From Bizionia argentinensis JUB59 (GTDB lineage Bacteria; Bacteroidota; Bacteroidia; Flavobacteriales; Flavobacteriaceae), in assembly GCF_000224335.1 (NCBI RefSeq), contig NZ_AFXZ01000029.1, positions 1 to 64,000 of the forward strand: 64,000 nt of DNA, in the 5' to 3' direction. The position numbers and the translations under genes were made by a program. Numbering within the stretch: position 1 is the stretch's first letter; the number at the start of each line of letters is the position of its first letter. Of this stretch, positions 58,478 to 64,000 are shown piece by piece. Under the pieces are notes generated by a model. It was not told the origin of the DNA, made no database searches, and saw nothing but the letters and a program-made list of their open reading frames with translations.

Positions 58478-59869
58478 ATGAAGAATATGAAAACGAAATT
58501 TACATTATTAGCTGTAATGCTATTTTTAGGCTTTCAGGTTGTGCATGCACAACAAAACGAGGAATGTATGACCAAGCTGTCTATTTTCTCGGAATATGCT
58601 AAAGCGAAAAATTATGATGCTGCTTTTGAGCCTTGGATGTATGTTAGAACAAATTGTCCAAAATTGCATAAAGCAATATATAGTCAAGGTGCTGAAATTT
58701 TAGAATATAAAATTGAAAAAGCAACTGGTGCCGAAAAAGTAAGCTTCCTAAAAGATTTAGTGAAGTTATACAAAGAACGTCAAATGCATTTTGCAAGTAA
58801 CTCGCCAGCTGGTGAGTTTGAAACCAAATCTTGTCAATTACAATATGATAATAGAGAAGCTTTAGGGCTTTCAGATTTAGAGCTGTATAACTGTTTTGAT
58901 GCCACTTTTAATTCGGATATAGAGAATTTCACAAACCCAAAATCATTGTATACCTACTTTTCTTTAATGGTGGATTTGTATGATGCTGGTAGTAAATCTG
59001 CTGCCGATTTGTTCAATAAGTATGATGATGTTGCTGAAAAACTTCAAACAGAGGTTGGTAACTATTCTGAAAAATTGAATGTTATTATTGAGAAAGAAGA
59101 AGCAGGAACAGCTTTAACTAAAAAAGAAGGAAGTTACCAAAGATCATACGAAAGCTATTTAAAAGCGTATGACCAAGTAGCATCTGGTGTAGATAAAAAA
59201 TTAGGCGATCGTGCAAATTGTGAAAACTTAATTCCTTTATACAAAAAAGGCTTCGAAGAGAATAAAACAAATGCGGTATGGTTACAACGTGCAGCTGGTA
59301 AAATGTCTGAAAAAGATTGTTCAGACGATCCAATGTTTTTTAAATTGGTACACGCATTGCATGAAATAAACCCATCTGCTGATTCAGCTTACTTTTTAGC
59401 AATCTTAAAAGATAAAGAAGGTAAGTCAAATGAGGCGCTAGCGTTTTATGAGCAAGCTGTAGGTTTACAAACAGATAAGTTCAAAAAGGCAAGACTTAAT
59501 GAAAAAATCGGGGATAAATTAAAAAATAAAGGTCGTTATGGGAGTGCTCGAAACTACTATATGAAGTCTTTACAGTTAAATCCATCAAACGGTCGTCCCC
59601 ATTTACGTATTGCAGCAATGTATAACTCAAGTGCTAACGATTGTGGAGATAGTAACTATAATAAGCGTGCTGTTTTCTGGTTAGCTGCTGAAGAAGCTCT
59701 AAAAGCAGGACGTGTAGATCCTACATTAAAAAGTAGCGCTGCTCAAACAGCTGCTCATTACAAAGCAAAAGCGCCGCAGAAAACAGAAATTTTCCAAGCT
59801 GGAAATGCAGGACAAAGTATTAGTATTGGATGTTGGATAGGAAGATCAGTTACTGTTCCTTCTCTTTAA
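58478..59869 (+). CDS. Exported TPR protein
   Basis: About 463 residues from ATG 58478 (MKNMKTKFTLLAVML), where the signal peptide begins; the earlier ATG at 58430 lies in the previous gene. The mature protein has helical repeats, the clearest TPRs being SNEALAFYEQAVGLQ and ARNYYMKSLQLNPSNG near residues 320-390. It likely acts as a periplasmic or outer-membrane scaffold. It abuts lptC by a one-base overlap, which supports a link to lipopolysaccharide or outer-membrane assembly. Confidence 0.8.
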   Translation: MKNMKTKFTLLAVMLFLGFQVVHAQQNEECMTKLSIFSEYAKAKNYDAAFEPWMYVRTNCPKLHKAIYSQGAEILEYKIEKATGAEKVSFLKDLVKLYKERQMHFASNSPAGEFETKSCQLQYDNREALGLSDLELYNCFDATFNSDIENFTNPKSLYTYFSLMVDLYDAGSKSAADLFNKYDDVAEKLQTEVGNYSEKLNVIIEKEEAGTALTKKEGSYQRSYESYLKAYDQVASGVDKKLGDRANCENLIPLYKKGFEENKTNAVWLQRAAGKMSEKDCSDDPMFFKLVHALHEINPSADSAYFLAILKDKEGKSNEALAFYEQAVGLQTDKFKKARLNEKIGDKLKNKGRYGSARNYYMKSLQLNPSNGRPHLRIAAMYNSSANDCGDSNYNKRAVFWLAAEEALKAGRVDPTLKSSAAQTAAHYKAKAPQKTEIFQAGNAGQSISIGCWIGRSVTVPSL

Positions 59870-60426
59870 TGTTTAACATAACAAATCATATAAAAAAAAC
59901 CATAGTCATAGCTTTTGCTTTGACTGTGGTTTTTTCTTGTAAAAATAATTTCGACGATGTTAAAAAAATTGGAATTTCTGAAAACGCTCCAATTGGAGTT
60001 GCCGAAAATCTCAATTTAAAATACACCGATTCGGGTCGGGTAACGGCCAATTTACGGAGTCCGAAAATGTTGGATTTTTCAAATCGGGATTTTCCGTTTT
60101 CAGAATTTCCAGACCATGTAGAATTGGATTTGTTTGATGATGCGAATCAAAAAAGCACAATTACTGCCGATTATGCCATAGTTTACGATAAAACAGGCTT
60201 AATTGATATGCAAGGTAATGTGGTGTTAGCATCTCCTGAAAATGACACCCTATTTGCGGAGCAGTTGTATTATGATCAGAATAGGGAGTGGTTATTTACC
60301 AATAAACCTGTTATGTTCAAATCTAAAGGAAATATTTTAAGAGGAAATATGTTTGACTCTAACGTTAAATTTACTCAAGTAGCAATTGCGGAATCTAAAG
60401 AAGGCGTAATTATATTAGAGGAATAA
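59869..60426 (+). CDS. lptC: LptC-like lipopolysaccharide transport lipoprotein
   Basis: About 185 residues from ATG 59869, whose A is shared with the previous stop codon (TAATG). A lipoprotein-like signal ends in VVFSC, and the mature part has the LptC/OstA beta-jellyroll repeats, for example YDKTGLIDMQGNVVLAS and LRGNMFDSNVKFTQVA. It would bind lipopolysaccharide in the periplasm and hand it to LptA. The lipid anchor, where E. coli LptC has a membrane helix, is normal in this phylum. A terminator follows. Confidence 0.83.
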   Translation: MFNITNHIKKTIVIAFALTVVFSCKNNFDDVKKIGISENAPIGVAENLNLKYTDSGRVTANLRSPKMLDFSNRDFPFSEFPDHVELDLFDDANQKSTITADYAIVYDKTGLIDMQGNVVLASPENDTLFAEQLYYDQNREWLFTNKPVMFKSKGNILRGNMFDSNVKFTQVAIAESKEGVIILEE

Positions 60427-60448
60427 TGCCTATTAAATAAAAAAATGG

Positions 60449-60486
60449 AAACCTCGTGATTATTAAAGGCATGAGGTTTTTTTATT
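60449..60486 (+). terminator. Terminator after lptC
   Basis: AAACCTCGTG pairs with CATGAGGTTT (one G-U pair), and a T run follows. It separates lptC from the small membrane protein gene. Confidence 0.75.
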
Positions 60487-60523
60487 TACCTTTGTTTTTA
60501 ATAAACCATTCAAAAATATCAAG

Positions 60524-60715
60524 ATGAAAATCTTTAAGTTTTTTCAGTATGCCTATTTAGTTTTTGCTGTACTATTCATTTATGTGGCCGGGCAAAAATA
60601 TATGGAAACGGAAATAATAGATTATATGTCGCTACTTCTGGCGGCAACCGCTGTTTTTATGTTTTTCTTCAGAAAAAAATTCAATAAACGCTTCGATGAT
60701 AGAGATCGAAAATAG
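60524..60715 (+). CDS. Small two-helix membrane protein
   Basis: A 63-residue protein with two hydrophobic segments (YAYLVFAVLFIYVAG and YMSLLLAATAVFMFFF) and a basic, arginine/lysine-rich tail (RKKFNKRFDDRDRK). It is three bases before the CNNM gene and may be co-translated with it. It is conserved by position in flavobacterial genomes, in my recollection, but has no known role. Confidence 0.7.
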   Translation: MKIFKFFQYAYLVFAVLFIYVAGQKYMETEIIDYMSLLLAATAVFMFFFRKKFNKRFDDRDRK

Positions 60716-60718
60716 CCT

Positions 60719-62008
60719 ATGAATCCAGATGTCATTATCATAATTGCATCCTTAATCCTTTCCGCTTTTTTTTCAGGTATGGAAATTGCCTATGTGTCTT
60801 CTAATAAAATTCACATTGAAATAGAAAAAAAGCAAAGTGGCTTATTGGCTAAAATATTATCCAAATTAACGGCAAAACCTTCCAAGTTTATTGCTACCAT
60901 GCTTATTGGTAATAATATTGCTTTGGTTGTTTATGGTTTTTTTATGGGCGATTTGCTTGTGGAATGGTTCCAATCTATGTTACCATCATCTATAGCCATT
61001 GTCAATTATTTGTTGGTAGAGTTTAGTCTGCTAACACAAACCATTATTTCTACTTTGATTATTTTAATTACTGCGGAGTTTTTACCCAAAGTGTTTTTTC
61101 AAATTTATGCTAATTCACTTCTTAAAATTTTAGCCTTTCCTGCTTATATATTTTATATTTTATTTTCTTGGATTAGCGATTTTATTATATGGATAACCGA
61201 TTTGGTATTGAAGAAATTCTTTAAAACCGAAGGCGATCAAGTGCAATTGGCGTTTACTAAAATAGAATTAGGTCACTATATCAGTGAACAGATGGAATCC
61301 GCAGAGCCACATGATGATGTAGATACCGAGATTCAGATATTTCAAAATGCCTTGGAATTTTCGGAAGTCAAATCCCGAGAAGTTATGGTGCCAAGAACCG
61401 AAATTATTGCTGTGGATGTCAATGAATCTCTTAAAACCATTAACGGTAAATTCACCGAAACAGGTATTACAAAAATATTGATTTATAAAGATAACATTGA
61501 TGAGATATTGGGATATGCTCATTCATTCGAACTCTTTAAAAAGCCTAAAACGCTTAAATCTATTATCAGGCCTGTGGAATTTGTGCCAGAAACTATGCTA
61601 ATTAAAGATGTTTTAAGTGCGCTAATTAAGAAGCGGAAAAGTATTGCAGTAGTATTGGATGAATACGGTGGAACATCTGGTATTATGACGGTAGAAGACA
61701 TCGTTGAAGAGCTTTTTGGTGAAATCGAAGATGAACACGATACCGCTTTGCTAACTGAAGAGAAAATAGATGAAGAAAATTATATTTTTTCGGCACGTTT
61801 AGAAGTCGATTACTTAAATGAAACCTATAAATTAAATCTTCCAGAAAGTGAAAACTACGAAACATTAGGTGGTTTAATTGTAGACCAAACACAAGGTATT
61901 CCAGAGCAAGGAGAGGTTATTGTAACTGAAGATTTCCAGTTTTCAATAATGGAAGTTTCTACTACAAAAATCGATCTAGTCAAGCTCAAAATTCTTGAAG
62001 AAGACTAA
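60719..62008 (+). CDS. CNNM/CorC-family transporter-associated protein (hemolysin-like, CBS pair)
   Basis: A 429-residue protein with an N-terminal CNNM (DUF21) membrane domain of about four helices (SALFSGMEIAYVSSN-type start), followed by a CBS pair (about 205-330: EVMVPRTEIIAVDV and VLDEYGGTSGIMTVEDIVEE) and a C-terminal CorC/HlyC domain (EQGEVIVTEDFQFSIMEV). These proteins are linked to magnesium or cobalt export rather than haemolysis. It lies in the conserved block before the isomerase gene. Confidence 0.87.
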   Translation: MNPDVIIIIASLILSAFFSGMEIAYVSSNKIHIEIEKKQSGLLAKILSKLTAKPSKFIATMLIGNNIALVVYGFFMGDLLVEWFQSMLPSSIAIVNYLLVEFSLLTQTIISTLIILITAEFLPKVFFQIYANSLLKILAFPAYIFYILFSWISDFIIWITDLVLKKFFKTEGDQVQLAFTKIELGHYISEQMESAEPHDDVDTEIQIFQNALEFSEVKSREVMVPRTEIIAVDVNESLKTINGKFTETGITKILIYKDNIDEILGYAHSFELFKKPKTLKSIIRPVEFVPETMLIKDVLSALIKKRKSIAVVLDEYGGTSGIMTVEDIVEELFGEIEDEHDTALLTEEKIDEENYIFSARLEVDYLNETYKLNLPESENYETLGGLIVDQTQGIPEQGEVIVTEDFQFSIMEVSTTKIDLVKLKILEED

Positions 62009-62108
62009 TTTCCTGATAATTAAAATAATTAATGCCAATTTCTACTTTTATTATTAAATAGAAAATGGTATTTTCGCGCACTATATCGTAAAAAATTTAA
62101 ATGTACAG

Positions 62109-64000
62109 ATGGCAGTTTTAAATAAAATTAGACAACGTTCACTTTTCTTGATATTAATTATTGCACTAGCATTGTTTGCTTTTGTATTATCAGATTTGTT
62201 TAGAAACAGTGATGCGCTTTCAGCAAAATCTCAAAACGTGGTGGCTACCATAAATGGTAAAGACATTTCTCGTGAGGACTTTTTAATGAAGGTTGAAAAC
62301 GCAACTCAACAAATGGGTGGTCAAGCAACGCAAACCCAGGTTATGAATCGTGTTTGGGAGCAGGAAGTCCGTAGTGCGATATTAGAAAAGCAGTTTGAAG
62401 AATTAGGAATTACAGTTGAAAGAGACCAAATGCGTGATTTATTGCGTACTAGTTTGGGAAGTAATCCAGACTTTCAAAATGAAGCTGGTGTTTTTGACGA
62501 TAACAAACTAACCGAATACATTGCTAACTTAAAAGCAACATCTGCCGCAGCCTATCAACAATGGATTGAGTATGAAAACTCAATTGCTGCAAATGCTTTA
62601 CAACAAAACTATTTTAACTTGGTTAAAGCTAGTATGGTTGGAACGCTTGCTGAAGGGAAGCTAGAGCATCAGTTAGAAGGTAATAACGCAGATATTAAAT
62701 TTGTGCAAGTAGCTTATTCTACGATTGCAGATAGTACGATTACAGTTTCTAAATCGGAAATTGAAAAGTACATGAAAAATCATAAGAAAGAGTACGAAGT
62801 TGAAGAGTCGATAGATTTACAATACGTACAATTTAGAGAAGCGGCATCTACGGAAGATGAAGCTGAAATAGAAAAAGAAATTGCTAAATATAAAACAGCA
62901 CAAGTAGAATACGTAAATGGTAAAACGGATACGATTCCATCTTTTGCTAACGCGAAGGACAATGCTAATTACATTAATTTTGTAGCGAACTCTGAAATTA
63001 AATTTGCAGACCGTTTCATAAAGAAATCTGCTTTACCAGATGCTGTTGCAGATGATGTTTACAACTTAAATGTTGGAGAAGTATTTGGACCTTATAAAGA
63101 AAACGGTTTTATTAAGTTAACGAAAGTTGTTGCTGTAACCCAATTACCAGACTCTGTAAAAGCAAGACATATTTTAATTCCTTTTGTTGGATCTCGTTCA
63201 CAAACAGAAGTAACGACGCAAACAGAAGTTCAAGCTAAAAAAACGGCTGATAGTTTAATGACTATTATTAAAAAAGATAAAAGCAAGTTTGTGTCTTTAT
63301 TAGATTTTTCAGTGGATACTGGAACTAATGAAAAAGAAGGTATCGTGGACTGGTTTACTTATGATACTATGGTTCCTGAATTTAGAGATTTTGCTTTTGA
63401 AAACGAAAAGGGCAATATCGACGTTGTGAAAACTGATTATGGTTTCCACGTTATTGAAATTTTAGATCAGACAAGTAAGAAGCGTGTTATTAAAATTGGA
63501 ACAATTGCTAAAACAGTTGAGCCGTCGGAACAAACAGTAAACAAAGTGTTTAGAGATGCTTCAAATTTTGAAATTGATTTAGCAGATAAAAACTTTGGAG
63601 ATTTAGCTAAAGAAAGAGATTATACAGCACGTCCAGTTAATACAATTAAAGTACTGGATGAAACAATTCCTGGTTTAGGTAATCAACGTAATATTACACG
63701 TTGGGCTTTTGAAAGTGGTACTAAAACTGGAGATGTTAAACGCTTTAATGTTGCTGGTGGTTATGCTATTGTTCAATTAGTAGCTAAAAATAAAGCAGGC
63801 ATGATGAAAACAGAAGATGCTTCTGTAACAGCTTTACCAGCTATCCGTATGCAAAAGAAAGCAGAATTAATTAAAAGCAGAATATCGGCTACAACTTTAG
63901 AAGATGTTGCTGCTGCAGAAAATACGTCTGTCCGTTCTTCTTTAGCAATTAACATGAAGAACCCTACTATTTCAGGAGCAGGGAACGAACCTAAAGTGGT
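62109..64000 (+). CDS. Peptidylprolyl isomerase PpiD/SurA-like, truncated by window end
   Basis: The ORF is open from ATG 62109 to the end of the window, so at least 630 residues of a longer protein are seen. It starts with a membrane anchor (RSLFLILIIALALFAFVLSD), then a SurA_N-like chaperone domain (VATINGKDISREDFLMKVEN) and a parvulin-type rotamase domain that begins near residue 348 with SVKARHILIPFVGS. PpiD-like proteins help fold outer-membrane and exported proteins. It follows the CNNM gene by 100 bases. Confidence 0.88.
   Translation, partial: MAVLNKIRQRSLFLILIIALALFAFVLSDLFRNSDALSAKSQNVVATINGKDISREDFLMKVENATQQMGGQATQTQVMNRVWEQEVRSAILEKQFEELGITVERDQMRDLLRTSLGSNPDFQNEAGVFDDNKLTEYIANLKATSAAAYQQWIEYENSIAANALQQNYFNLVKASMVGTLAEGKLEHQLEGNNADIKFVQVAYSTIADSTITVSKSEIEKYMKNHKKEYEVEESIDLQYVQFREAASTEDEAEIEKEIAKYKTAQVEYVNGKTDTIPSFANAKDNANYINFVANSEIKFADRFIKKSALPDAVADDVYNLNVGEVFGPYKENGFIKLTKVVAVTQLPDSVKARHILIPFVGSRSQTEVTTQTEVQAKKTADSLMTIIKKDKSKFVSLLDFSVDTGTNEKEGIVDWFTYDTMVPEFRDFAFENEKGNIDVVKTDYGFHVIEILDQTSKKRVIKIGTIAKTVEPSEQTVNKVFRDASNFEIDLADKNFGDLAKERDYTARPVNTIKVLDETIPGLGNQRNITRWAFESGTKTGDVKRFNVAGGYAIVQLVAKNKAGMMKTEDASVTALPAIRMQKKAELIKSRISATTLEDVAAAENTSVRSSLAINMKNPTISGAGNEPKV

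Noticed and set aside
1-64000. A CRISPR array or prophage
   Set aside because: No regularly spaced repeats, cas genes, phage structural genes or integrase are visible.

Overview
The window comes from an AT-rich bacterial chromosome of the phylum Bacteroidota, most likely a marine member of the Flavobacteriaceae. The evidence is the gene content: a linked polyamine set (speA, speB, a deoxyhypusine-synthase-like gene and a GNAT-nitrilase fusion), HYC_CC_PP and DUF3347 proteins, the coaX - outer membrane protein - TPR - LptC - CNNM - PpiD block, lipoproteins with short SC lipoboxes, and TAnnTTTG-like promoter elements. I ran no database search, so the genus is not assigned.

Layout. 1-785 is a non-coding leader. 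786-6233 (+) holds arginine decarboxylase, agmatinase, the deoxyhypusine-synthase-like enzyme, the GNAT/carbon-nitrogen hydrolase and two small acidic proteins. 6376-12987 holds mixed envelope genes: an alpha/beta hydrolase, a GT-C mannosyltransferase-like protein, a secreted amidohydrolase, an NAD(P)-binding protein and two family-2 glycosyltransferases. 13063-16639 (-) holds a polytopic 4Fe-4S protein and an FAD oxidoreductase, separated by a REP-associated tyrosine transposase (RAYT) that sits between two nearly identical 33-bp palindromes.

18491-23384 (-) is an arsenosugar-type cluster: the radical SAM protein ArsS, a CxxC peroxidase-like protein, a rhodanese, TIGR04282 and TIGR04283 glycosyltransferases, purine nucleoside phosphorylase and a DUF547 protein. 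A Crp/Fnr regulator at 23534 is divergent from it and begins a sulfur module (TauE/SafE exporter, metallo-beta-lactamase/rhodanese fusion, single rhodanese, HMA protein, cytochrome c with a DUF3365-like domain, thioredoxin, TPMT-like methyltransferase, and two half-size YeeE/YedE membrane proteins to 31663). 31968-37660 (-) carries small lipoproteins and membrane proteins, an azurin-like cupredoxin, a pentapeptide-repeat protein, an AraC regulator and an acyl-CoA dehydrogenase.

38002-55552 (+) is a 17.5-kb copper island. It has CusA, TolC and CusB (CusB lies 11 kb from CusA), a CopA-type ATPase, a multicopper oxidase fused to an apparent outer-membrane barrel, an HMA-AraC fusion regulator, a methionine-rich lipoprotein, DUF302, DUF305, DUF3347 and haem-binding proteins, and HMA proteins. 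Together they could detect, oxidise, sequester and export copper from cytoplasm to exterior. 55617-56315 is a mosaic of small repeats with a GIY-YIG nuclease gene lying between an intact tRNA-Phe and a duplicated, damaged copy of that tRNA's 3' end. 56414-64000 (+) returns to core genes: coaX, an outer membrane protein, TPR, LptC, CNNM/CBS and a truncated PpiD/SurA-like isomerase.

The most unusual signals are (i) short palindromes inserted in frame in copper genes and at the end of the FAD oxidoreductase gene, (ii) the GIY-YIG/tRNA-Phe duplication, (iii) the oxidase-barrel fusion, and (iv) the arsenosugar cluster with a built-in phosphorylase but no arsenite methyltransferase in view.
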